Shown one piece after another: positions 36,196 through 48,500 of a DNA stretch of 64,000 nucleotides (position 1 is the stretch's first letter; each line of letters opens with the position of its first letter). Under the pieces are notes generated by a model, which was not told the origin of the DNA, ran no database searches, and was given only the letters and a program-made list of their open reading frames with translations. The position numbers and the translations under genes are program-made. Origin of the DNA: Ignelater luminosus (Eukaryota; Arthropoda; Insecta; Coleoptera; Elateridae); the NCBI GenBank assembly GCA_011009095.1, contig VTPC01090620.1:198930-262929 (forward strand), given 5' to 3'.

Positions 36196-37608
36196 CACAA
36201 TTTACATCAATGTATTAATTAGAGTAAACTGATTTAAATGCACTTAATTTACCTTTTTTGGACGCTTTTGCTTTATTTATAAATAATTGTCTCAAGGTAA
36301 AACATTTTTGAAAAATATTGTGTTTTTGGAGAAAAGAAGACCTTAATTGGCCAAAACTGGCAAATTAGAAAACTCATTTTGAGTGGATTTACGGTATGGT
36401 TGTTAGCCAAACCCTATAGTACACCATTTTGCTGTGGAGATTTAAGATTTGTTGAGTAAGGTACGCTAAAAGACAAAGGGTTCAATCATTTACAATATAA
36501 TACCGTAAAGTATTGTAAAAAAAGATAAAAACGATTAAATAAACCATTCGATATTACGTTTACATCAGTTTGTAAGACGAACTTTTAGGATCTCTTACAC
36601 AAAGTATTAGATTGCCATCAAAACTGATTAGTGTACGAAACTCTCTAAATAAAGTTGGTTTTTGATCTACAATCAATTTTAATGGCAACCATATTGTGGA
36701 TGCAATTGACCATAAACCATAAATAAAAATAAATAATACATAGAGAAAAAGACAATTTTGCAATGTATACATTAATTAGAATATAGAACAGTCTAGACCT
36801 AGCAAAGATTTCTAATGCAGAAATTTAATTGATAAACTCATAATAGTAACCAAATTTTAAATAATTGTACTTCATAATATTTAAGTTTTGCAAAATATTA
36901 CAACAACTACGTTTACGTTTTATAAACCAAGTTTTGCTTAAACATATTCTTACATTACATTTACATCTCAATGATAAACCAGCGATATTTTTACAAACGA
37001 CTTTCACTTTCGATCAAATATACTTTTTCATTCATGTAATAAGTTATTCGTTCGTATTTCATTTCTGTTACAATTTTTGTTGAACATGTATTAGTAATAA
37101 CAAATTACTTGTTATTTAATTCTTATTCATTGTAATAAAATTTCTTAAAAGATTCATAGTAATTGGTTTTACTGTCCTTGGTGTCTATGACTTACTGATG
37201 GTGATGATTCACTTAATAATAATTCCTTAGCAGTCCTATCATTATGCGTTGCTTTAATTATTTATTTTTTTCACGACCTCTGAATATATCAGTTCGGGGA
37301 ATTCATGATAAATTTGCCAGGAAAAACGTGAGTCAAACAATAAAACTCGTTTCATTCATTTTATTAATCAGTTTACTATACTCTTACTATGTATTTAAAC
37401 GTAGTGACTTCCGATTATGACACTATTTTATTTTTAAGAAAGGGACGAACTATCACGCTATCACTACTCCTTCAAACCGCATCTTCTCTTCCTTCCAAAG
37501 CCACATTTCCGTCAATTTACGTTTATATTTATGTGATAGTAAATGTGATTTTATCCTCATTCGATTAAGTTTTTTCGTGTGTGCAACTTCGATTTGTTTT
37601 GAATCACA
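36196..37608. other. Upstream flank of the repeat-protein gene
   Basis: AT-rich with no recognised coding. The overlapping frames at 36560-37083 on both strands are low-complexity Phe/Ile/Leu-rich and look like chance. The promoter of the next gene should lie in the last few hundred bases, but no TATA box stands out. Confidence 0.4.
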
Positions 37609-39120
37609 ATGGCATCATTTAACAGAGTCTCGTCTATTATCCTATTTATTTTATTTTTTATTAATCGTTCATTTGCAAACATCTGTGATTTTTGTGATTG
37701 TCAACCATCAAGAAATGACGTATTTTCGGTTACTTGCGGCTGTGAATCAATTAAGGTAAATATTTTTTATGATATTTAATATAAAATTATTTTTTTAACC
37801 ATATAATGATTTATACAAATTTCAAAAAGTGAATTAAAAATTTTTGTTATAAAGAACGTATTAGTTGTACCTTATGTTTGTATGTTTCTTTTTCACAATT
37901 TTTTTTCTTTTTAGAACCTACGTTTTACATCAGATCTTATGGTAGGAGTCGAATCTGTATCTATGGTGGTAATAAAAAATTGTCACACGGTTAATATAGG
38001 GCAAAATTCCTTCTCTCGGCTGGAAAAATTGGATACATTGGCAATTCAAAATTCTTTATATGTATCCCTTGCTGCTGGAGCATTTTCAAGTCTGAATTCA
38101 CTTTTAATCAATAACGTCAGAGACATATCGTTTAGCGAGATGGCTTTAATGGGTGCTAGAGGAATCAAAAATATAATAATAAATTCCTCAAATATAACTC
38201 AACTTCCTACATACTCCTTGTATGATCTTGAAGGAGTGGAAAGATTAACCTTTGGCAACGTCAGCATTGGGCAAATTAATCGTGGTGCTGTTAACGTTAG
38301 TGCTAAAAGTATTGTTATGCAAAACGTTAAGGTAGGTTTTTCATTTTTGTTCATTTTACATATTTATACTAATTGAGACTTCCTTTAGATAAATCACATC
38401 GAAACAAATGGTCTGTCTTTGGAAGCCCAAAAGGTTTTAATAAAGAATTCCATATTCAAAAATCCAGCCGTTGGTTCTATCAACATCATCAGTGAATTCC
38501 AAACAAGATTTCTCAACAATGAATTCGGCGGCATATTTCAAGCAAACGTAACATCACCGTTTGTCGAATTTTCTGGTAACCGTTTTGAAAATTTCCATTC
38601 GGGTGTTTTTGAAAATGCCCAGATGTCACGTGTGATGAATAATTCTTTTACTCGCATGAATTTCTATGGGTTCTTTAAGGTTTTCGACTATAAAGATTTT
38701 TATGATAACTACTTCGAATGTAATTGTGGTATGAATTTATTTGACTCATCTAGGAAATATGACAATTATGATATTTTTAAGAAAAATTTCTGTAAGACTA
38801 ATTGTAGTCTAAATTTATTTGAATTTGAAGTTGAATCTACGGCTAAATGTATGAAAGATGGCAAAGTCGACGCGATTAGCTTTTGTAATTATGAAAGGAC
38901 TGTTAGAAATAACAAACGCTTTAGAAATTTAAATCACGATTCTCCTAAAAACGAAACCAAAGACCTTAGTGTAAATAAGATTGAGTCTAGATTTCTTATT
39001 GGTGTAGATGAGGAAGTTGATGTAAATTCAACAAGTTCAACTTCAAAAGCGTTTTCTGTGAAAATGTGTTCTAGTCTGTTTATGTTTGCTTTAGTTATAC
39101 TTTCAATTGTACATTACTAA
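37609..39120 (+). CDS. Secreted, probably GPI-anchored, LRR/beta-helix-like protein
   Basis: Three exons (37609-37755, 37915-38331, 38389-39120), all joined in phase 0, with introns of 159 and 57 bp, give 431 residues. The start has a good context (cacaATGG). Residues 1-23 form a signal peptide (ILFILFFINRSFA). A Cys cluster follows (CDFCDC...CGC), like an LRR N-terminal cap. The middle (about 50-320) is built of irregular 20-24-residue repeats with alternating hydrophobics and many Asn, for example FLNNEFGGIF and FSGNRFENFHSGVF. These resemble diverged leucine-rich repeats or a right-handed beta-helix. A second Cys group (CNCGMNLF...CKTNCSLNLF) looks like a C-terminal cap. The last 20 residues are hydrophobic (SLFMFALVILSIVHY), suggesting a GPI signal or membrane anchor. 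A poly(A) signal is at 39258-39263. I do not recognise an orthologue; an extracellular adhesion or receptor role is only inference. Confidence 0.85.
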
Positions 39121-39548
39121 TAGGTATTTAATGCCAATTATTTTATAGTGCCAAAGTCAATTTATTTATAATAGTACAAGTTATTATATAAGTGTAGGTA
39201 GTATTAAAACAATTTTACATTTAGATCAACTTTGATATTTATTGTTGTTAGTTTTGTAATAAATGTTTTATTTCTATACATAAAGCCTTATTTATATTTT
39301 ATGTTTTCAACCTACATGTATTGATTAGATTTTTACTACTGCTGCTATTGCTTATTGAAAACCTCTGTTAATGCAGAAGAGTTTGACGTCAGCGCCGTCA
39401 ACTACGTCATTAATGTTAGTAGTGGGGTTAGAAATAATTTTTTTAGTCAAAATTTGTAAAATGTTTGCTATTTGTGCTTCCTAATTTTCGAATTCCCGTA
39501 ATATTAATTATGTGTTCCTGTTAGTTACTATTTCATTGTAATCTGAAG

Positions 39549-42500
39549 ATGACTGCACTATCGTTGAAAGTTACTAGTAGATATTCTAAGGTACTTAACC
39601 TCACATTTCGAACTTTCTTTGTAGAATCAACAAGTTCTAGTCAAAATCGCTCATTAAAGTCCGAATTTAAGATATGTAACAAAATTTTAAATCAAAATGT
39701 GCTGGCACATAAAAGAAATTTTAGTGTTGATCCGACATTGGGTGGTAGTGCAGCTCGTGCTGAAACAACAAGTACAACACAAGGTTTAAATAAACTTCAA
39801 GCACAAGAACTTATTCTAAGGTTAAATAGTGAAGAACGGACAATTTTATATTCTGCTTTGCAAGAATATCAATCTAAACTAATTAAAGATGAATATCAAG
39901 GTAAGAAACATGATCGTTTTGCTGTTTAACTTTTATTACACCACATACAAATAATACACGATAATATTTAAATTCTAGCTGTAATTAGCATTGTAGGTAT
40001 AAAGATGATTAAGTAATATCAAATAAGTAGCACTAGGTAAAATGATATTTTAAGTTAAAAGAAAGTTGTAAATATTATTTCGCAGCTAATTAATCTGTTT
40101 CAAATCATTTATATAAATTTTAACTAATTGGTTATTGAATCTGCAAATGAAAATTTTATAAATATTAAAGGTCAGTTAGCAGCATCAAGATGGCGAAGTA
40201 AATTTGGACGTCCTGCAAAACTACCCAGGTTAGGGGATGTTGATCCTACAGGTTCTTATTGCCTTCTGCCAGAAGATTGGCTCATGAAAAAGTGTGGTAT
40301 GAGAACAAATTTTAAAGCTGCTTTGAGCCACATTGTTATATTGTATTTAACCATACTAACAAATGTATATAATTTCATATTTGCTTATTGCACGATTTTG
40401 GGCTTCTTTTTACAGTTTTTGCTGCAACGCATTTCATATACTAATCAATTAGCAGAAATGGAAGTGTACGTATTAACAGCTAACATTTTGGGAATTGTTC
40501 TAATTTGCATTGTTTATATAAGGTGATTGGTTCCCTGGTAGATAGTAAAAAAGTTTTTAAACAATAGTTATGGTGTTATTTTTTATATTTGTAGTTAGAG
40601 GCATGATTTTGATACCTAAATGAAAAGTAATACAAGTAAGACCTATATTTAATGAGTAATTGATATCCTAACCTAACTTGATGAAATTCCTCTTTATTAG
40701 TAATATTGTAAATCTTATAGTATTTATCGTTAGTAACTAATTTACAATATGAAAGAATAGGTTCGCACCTATTTTATATCATTATATGCATATCAAGTGT
40801 GATAGAAAATATAAAACAAAAATAATATAACACCTAGCTATCATTCATTTACCATTCTACAACACAATGCCACTAACATGCACCTAAAAGCTTATGAACA
40901 GGGTGATTAAACATTTCTGTTTATTTTTACAGGTCAAGAGCATTTACATAAAGTTGCTTGATAAATTGAACTATTTTGAGTTGTTTCGCAGTAAATTCCA
41001 AAGAATGTTAAGAATTTAGGCTGGTTAAACTGGTAGTAATTAAATCATTAATTTCAAAGTCAGACTAAACCTCTCTTCATAATTATTAATTATTAATCTT
41101 TGTTTGACTAAAATCAATAATAATAAGAATGTTGCAATCGAGAAAAGTAATTTTTTTCAAGAGAGTGAAATTACACAATTCTTATTTGTTGCCAGAAGGT
41201 TACCGAAACAGATGCATACCTGAGCATAGTGGCCTTGCATGTACCACATCTGAATAAGTGTTTTTATTACATCTCTGTATCCAAAATAGACACCAGAAAT
41301 CTTTAAAAATAGTAAGTTTTATTGTTAAAAGGTTAAGTATCAGTGTGAATATCCAAGCTTTATTTTAGTGTAGGATACCTATTAAAGTCAACATAATTTC
41401 GATACATACAAATTTTTTATTTCAAAACTTTTTGACAATTTTTATACAAAAATTTATGTAAAAATTTCCTGTCATGTAGAAGGACGCCAAGCAAGATTGC
41501 ACAGAATAATTCAAGAAGTTATTTCCAGCCATGCAATGTTTCATAAAAGCATGACATACCAATGTCAGGGCTTCCAGAAGCTCATTTTAAAAATAACTCA
41601 CTATGAGTTACTATTTCAGGGTTCAGAGTTAGTTACTATTTTATGTAAAGTACATATTTTTACAAGAAGTACGTAAAAGTACATATTTTTACGAAAAAGT
41701 CACTATTAGTACATACAGTATGTTCACATTTCGATGCTCACTATTGGGGTCTCGGAAATTGTAAGAGATACGAAGTCAGTTAAATTAAAAAAGATTTGGC
41801 TATTTTGGAGATCAGTTTACTTACGCTTTTGTTTTTTCAAAAAAGTTCACGGCTTATTAGATATTAAAAACGAAATTATCTTTTTTTTTTAAAAGTGAAA
41901 TATCTCAGGAACGAGCAAAGATAGAAAAGAACAGCAAAGATAGAAAAGAACAGCAAAGAGGGTGTTTTAGAGAATTTACTCCGAAACACAAAAAAAATTA
42001 TTTTTGCAATTGCCTTTTGTTTTACTTCGTGCAGTGAAACGTAAATCCAAATTTTTTTCTAATGGAACGCCTACTTCATTTCCATATTACTGATCTGCAC
42101 ACCTTAAATGCTTTTCAGTGATACATGGTTTGACCAACACCACCTATATAACAAGGCCAAACAGCTGCTAAAACTAAATACCATGACGTCATCATCAGTA
42201 GGTGGAAATTTGTCGAATGTTGTAGCGACTGCAGCGTGTTGTAGATTGCTAACCGGTTAACCTAAAAGCAGAGAGCCTATAAGTTTTTAGTTTTTGCTGG
42301 TTTTTGTGTAGGTAACAGTTGCCGTGACACATTAATCTTTGAATATTGCGTTTCATACTGCCATATACGTGTTGTGTACCTGCTTGTAGAAGCAATTATG
42401 ATAAAGAATCCGAGAAAGTTAGCATGTTTTCGTTTCCGAAAGATCCTAACCTGCAAAGCAAATGGATTAAGGCTATTTGTAGAGAGGATTTTATAATAAC

Positions 42501-45500
42501 AAAAAACTCCAAGGTATGTAATAATTTTGTACATTAACACTCATCATGTGCTTAAACATTTGCATTTATTAGGTATGTAAACTACATTTTCGAGATGTAG
42601 ATATTGAAACAACAGTGAGCATGTGGGATGAAAAAACTGGAAAGAAGGTTACTGCACCTTTGTCGTATCCAAGACTTGCAGCGGGTAATTCATACATTTT
42701 ATATTTTCAATGTGATTTATAAATTGGAGTTTAATTATAAATTAAAACAGGTGCCATCCCAGTATTTGTACCAGGATGCCCATCGTATTTGTCTTCCACA
42801 TCCACCTCTGCTACATCTCGGAAAAGCCCTGAAGCAAGAAGAAATCGTTTAGAAAATGATTTCCTAAGGAAGACTATTTCTGAGAGTGTAGAATCGTATG
42901 CTCAATATAAAAACAAAGTGTCAGTAGAAACGTTTGAAGACTTAAAATTTAAAATAGACAATTTTAAAGTGCCAGATAAATGGATAATAATGAAACATGA
43001 AAAACGTGTTAATTTTTTATTAATCTGTAATCCAGAAAATCCTAAATTACAATGCAGTGTTGGGATTAATGAGGACTTGAGTGTGTTTGTTTTTGTTGAA
43101 AATGTGAAGTTAACATCAATTGGTAACTTGAAGTTACGAGTACATTAATGATATGAATGTGATTGACAATCAAGAGATTTCTGAAAGAGAAGACAGTGGA
43201 ATGTGTATCCAAGTTATATTAAGCTACTGTGATCGAATTCAAGAACTGTAAAAATAATGTTGAATTTATAAAAGAACAGGTAAAGTTATTGCCTGTGCAT
43301 AAATCTAGACCAAGATATTCATGGGACTTGATTTTTAAGATCATCACAAAAATTAAAAATACCAAGTACTTCTACAATTCGACAAGTATGTGGCAAATTT
43401 TCTTGTAATCCACAGCTTGAACAAAACCCCAAGGATTTGCTACTTTATGTTTCATCAAAATTTAGTTTATTATCAGCTGAGGATAAATTAGTTATTCTTT
43501 TAATGGATGAAATACATTTAAAAGAAAATCTCGATTATAAGTCGGGAAATATTGTGGGTAACGCTTTTAATGATGAGAAATTGGCAAAAAGTGCCCGCAT
43601 ATTTATGATCAGTAGTTTAATGTCACCATATAAAGAAATAGTGCATATTTTACCAGTTAACAAAATGACTGGAGAAGTGCTACACACTTTTTTAAAAAAT
43701 ATTGTGATTGGATTACACAACATTGGTTTTGAAGTTTTGGGTGTTGTTTCTGACAATCGCAGTATAAATAGAAAAGCCATATCGTACTTTAGTAATCTGC
43801 CAGAAGTCAAAATCGTGTATCACAATCCTGCAGATGAAAATAAGCCATTGTATTTTGTAATTGATACTGTCCATATATTAAAAAATATTCATAATAATTG
43901 GTTAAACAAACGAAATCAAGACTTCAAGTATCCAAATTTTTCCAATATGGAAATTAGTGAAACGGCCTCTTTTGAAGCTTTAAAGGAAATGCATGCTTTA
44001 GAAAGTACCTAGCTATTAAAGTACGGGTTTAATTTGTCATTAAAAACGCTGTATCCCTCAAATTTGGAAAGACAACGTAAAATTGGCTGTAAATATTTTT
44101 AACAGTAGTATATCTATCGCACTAAAGGAATTAGGACCCAGGAAACATTTTAAAAACTGGGAAGGCACAGCCAATTTTATTGAAATCATATCCTGGTGGT
44201 GGGATATTGTCAATGTAAAAATGCCTTTGAAGGGACAGAGATTACGAAATGTATTTCAAGAGCCAATAACCCTTACATCCATTCACATTATCTTATTTTT
44301 AAAGACTTTTTTAAGTTGGCTTAGTAAATGGGAACTTCTGGAAGATGGTATTACGTTAACAAAAGAAACCCATTTTGCTTTGAAACACATGTTGAATTTT
44401 TTGTTAGAAAAGGAAAACTTCAATTATTTCTTGTGTGATAAGATCCAAACCGACAATTTAGAGGAACGATTTGGAAAGTATCGTCAACTTGCTGGATCGC
44501 AATATCACGCTTCTGTTCGGCAGATATTCGAATCAGAGGCAAAATTGAGGATACAGGCTGTAATGCCTCTTGCCTTATTAACATCACGTAATTTTGGTGA
44601 GATTATATTTGATGTTAATTGTGTGGACGATGCAAGTTTGCCAAGTCAGGAAGAAAATGCCGAATGTAACGTTGCTGATATTTTGGCTAACAACTGCATG
44701 GTCAACGAAGATGATCTTGATGAAATATCAGATACAATGTGGCCTCTGTTGACCTACATTGGTGGCTACTGTAGCCATCAAATTACTAAAAAACTCAAAT
44801 GCAATTACTGTGTAGAGTTCTTAAAAGGATCCAATTCTGAAAATACTAGACTAATTGTAGCTAGTGATAGAGGAGGATTGAGTTATCCACATGAAGATGT
44901 GGTTAGGATTGCGGCTTCTGTATACATCATCTTCCAAAAACTTATTTCATCCCCAATAGAGCATGTTTTTGTAAAACAAATTAATCAACGTGCCACAATG
45001 ATTTCTTTGGGAATGGAAAATATACCTGATCATGTTTTTATTGGCCATGCATGTGATAGTCACACTAGTGAATTTTTAATTAAAAAAATTTTACATATTT
45101 CAGCAAACATTCTCTTAAATAATTATACAAAAAAGCAGAATGACATTGTAAATAAAAAGAATATGCCTATGTGCAAGAGACAAAAACTAGATAAGAAAGT
45201 GTAAAAAAGAGTCCCANNNNNNNNNNNNNNNNNNNNNNNNNNNNNNNNNNNNNNNNNNNNNNNNNNNNNNNNNNNNNNNNNNNNNNNNNNNNNNNNNNNN
45301 NNNNNNNNNNNNNNNNAAAGTGTAAAAAAGAGTCCCATTTAGATATCTAAATATAATAGCCACATAAGTGGGTATATGGTTTGTTTAAGTTGAAATTTTA
45401 CTAATATTGTGCTAGTTATTAATTATTATACATATACATATTTGTTTCTCTTAATTAATTAGTTAGTTTGATTCCTTAATCAAGAAGTGATGTTGGAATA

Positions 45501-48500
45501 GAATAAAATATATATGTGCATATAAAATATAAATAAATGTGAATAATTGTATGTAAGTATAACATATTAAAATATAAACATATTAGAATTTAAACGAAGA
45601 AATTTAATAATCATGACAGGGTATGTATTTGCTGTTTTAACTATCATTTGTAGTTTAATTTTTTGTAAGATTTTTTGTGTTTAATTTTTTAAATTTTAAT
45701 AAAGATTTATGTATGAGTAGCAAATTATGCATTATCTTCCAATATTGTTCTAGGTATTTTAAAGTTTTAACTTCCAAGAATAATAATACATCAAGTGCTG
45801 TGTATTATTCTTTATTGATTACATTAGCATCATGATCATGTCACAAGATGTAAAAAAAAAAGTATCAATGCAGTCAAGTACTACATTAAACGCGAAGTTT
45901 AATACGCGCTTATAACATGAAGTGTAATACCTCCTAATTCTGAAGCCTACTGTTGATGACGTCATGTTTCGTGCCGCTTGGCCTTGTTATATAGGTGGTG
46001 TTGGTTTGACATAGCTATTTTTTTGTTTTACCCAGTTATGAAGTGAAAATCATTTTTCATCATAGTGTGCCATGACATCTAACACACGAAAAAGTCGTGG
46101 AGTTTTATCAAAGGAATACATTTGTTATGCAAAAATTGCTAAAACAAAATAAATACGCTTTTATGGGGCTTTAGCTGCTTATTTAATGCTATCTGTGAAG
46201 GCTCAGTAAAGTATCTTAAAAGCTTCTTTTGTTGTGTTTTAGCAATTGTTACTTAACAAATGTAATTTATCTGAGAAAAATCAATGATTTTTATGTTTAA
46301 AGCCATGGCACACTAAGTGAGAAATGCTTTTTATTTTTAAAAAAAGAAAATAATTTTGTTTTTAGTAAATATCTAGTAAGCCGTGAACTTTTTTGAAAAA
46401 ACAAAAGCATAAGTAAACTGATCTCCAAAATAGCCAAATTTTTTTTAATTTAATCGACTTCGTATCTCGTACAATTTCCGAGGTCCCAATAGTAAGCATT
46501 GAAATGTGGACACACTGTATATTTTACTCTTAAATGTGGCGCTAGTTTTTGTAATATTGGTTAAAGCGTAATCTGAACAGAGCAGCAAATGGAGGTAAAA
46601 ATGTAATGCCAACAAGTTCGTTTCATTTAGTTACTTCACACTATTGAATTATGGCGTTACTTATTAATGGTGTGGTGTAGGTCGGAGTGTCAACCAATCA
46701 GAAACACGATGTTGCATCAGGTGACTAGACAGAGAACTTGCATATTTCAGTATAATTCAAATATGTTGAAGTTCATTTTATATGCGGCCATGATGCACAT
46801 TTTGAAAATATTTAATCAAAATAATAACAAAAAGATAAAAAAATAGGACCTTGTCGTTTTCGTGATTGTTGGTTAGAAAAGAAAGATAATAATGGTATAA
46901 CTATTTCCATGTGGGCGAGAAAACTATACAATGAAAATATTTATTGTAATGTGTGTGAAAGAAAAATTAATCTTCACGGATCTGTGCTATAAAACAGCAT
47001 TCTGCCTGTGACAATCATCGAAGTGCAGTTCAAGCTAAATTTGGCACACAACAATTACATTTAACATCCATTATTAATATTTATTATATTTTTAGAACCA
47101 AATTTAATAATTGACATATCTGCAACAAAAACTAGTTAAGTAAAAATTCTTAAGTGATGTTAAACAGCATTATGTAGCAGCATGTACTTATATTGTAAAT
47201 AATATTTTATCATTTCAAGGGAAACCTGCACCTAATGCAATTTTGTCTACGAAGAGTACAAACGATATATAACTACAATGTTACTTGTAAAGTCAATAAA
47301 AATTGATGAAATTTTAAATGAGTGGAAACTGTTGCGGCTTCAACTACATGAAAGTAAAAATGATATAACTAACAAAGCTATAATACCAGTAAATACTTGT
47401 TGGGCAGGAATTTTAGAAACCAGAATAGATGCTGGCGATATAAAATATCCAAATTTAAAAAAGATTATAAAATCTGCCCTTTTATTGAGTCATGGTAATA
47501 TTGATGTTGAAAGATATTTTTCGCATTCAGGTAGTGTATTAACAAAAGATCGTGCAAGAATGGGGGAACGAACACTGCATTATATAATGGCAGTTGTAGA
47601 TATTTTGGAAACAAAGTATGACAATAAAGTGGAGCATGTCCTAATTACTAATGAACTTATAACTTTAGCTAAAGCGGCTCATAGTTCATATTAGAATTTC
47701 CTAGAAAATAAAAAACGGAAAGAAGAGCAGCAAAGAATTGCAGAAAAACAAAGACTAGAAGAAATGAGAAAAGCAGAAGAGCTAAAAAAGCAACAGCAGA
47801 AGGAAACAAAAACAATTAGCGAATTAGAAAACAAAATAGATAAGCTTAGTAAACAAGAGGATATAGAAAAGAAGGCTAGCAATAACTGAAGATGCTAAAG
47901 AAAAACTTACAAAAGCTTTAAAAAACAATGATATGATGGAAGTTAATATTGTCTAGTGGAGGCTGTGCAAGATTTGCGCAGTCAAGAGATGCAATATGAA
48001 AAAGAAAAGAATAATATCATAAAATCAGTTAATAAACAGAAATCCTATTTAATCTCGAAAATGACAAGTGCTCCCAAAGCTATTAAACTTTCCCGAGACA
48101 TTTAATGAAGACTTTATATAGAAAACTGTTTTTTAAATTTTCTTTTTAATATTGTTTAGTTTCATTCTTAAAGAGTTTATTTTATTTATTTTATGCACAA
48201 AATGAGTCTCTGTTTTTTTAACAATTTATGTTTTGTAATATTTCGTTTAACAGAAAAGGTTATTTATTTACTTGTTTTTGGTCACTATTTGGTACATATT
48301 TTTTGCAAGGTGTGGTACATATTTACATATTTTTTTCATTATTATCCACTCCTAACCCTGCTATTTTAAAAACTTTATCACTATTTCATTATCATTTTAG
48401 TTTGAGATGCGAGTTTTTAAAAATTTGTATGAATAAGTTAGTATTTTGTTCATAATTAAACACTGCTTTTAAAATATGTTTGTTTTATTTGTTTTATGGA

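Larger units (their letters stand above)
42135..46002 (+). mobile_element. P-element (THAP/P transposase superfamily), nested insertion
   Basis: 3868 bp including 100 N, with the 8-bp target duplication ggtttgac at 42127-42134 and 46003-46010. The termini share 25 identical bases beginning aacaccacctatataac; the left end has one extra c. Further in, a second inverted repeat of about 21 bp sits at 42182-42202 and 45946-45966, containing catgacgtcatca with one mismatch. Terminal plus subterminal inverted repeats and 8-bp duplications are P-element traits. The uninterrupted copy B of the host repeat carries the site once (57545-57552, reverse strand). Internal genes are on the plus strand, the same direction as TMEM65. 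Confidence 0.93.
41716..46517. mobile_element. Mariner-like inverted-repeat element, copy A, split by a P-element
   Basis: The left end at 41716 reads cagtatgttcacatttcgat. The right end at 46517, read inward, starts cagtgtgtccacatttcaat. Both are next to TA (41714-41715, 46518-46519), as in Tc1/mariner insertions. The inverted arms are long, about 190 bp, and there is no coding. Removing the P-element and one 8-bp duplication leaves 926 bp, close to the 909 bp of copy B at 57041-57949, which lies in opposite orientation. Copy A has a small internal duplication (agatagaaaagaacagcaa twice near 41922-41959) that copy B lacks. Confidence 0.85.

Noticed and set aside
43535..43810. 91-codon minus-strand frame
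   Set aside because: Antisense shadow of the P-element transposase catalytic region.
47691..47882. Ser/Cys/Phe-rich minus-strand frame
   Set aside because: Antisense of the Glu/Lys coiled-coil codons on the plus strand.
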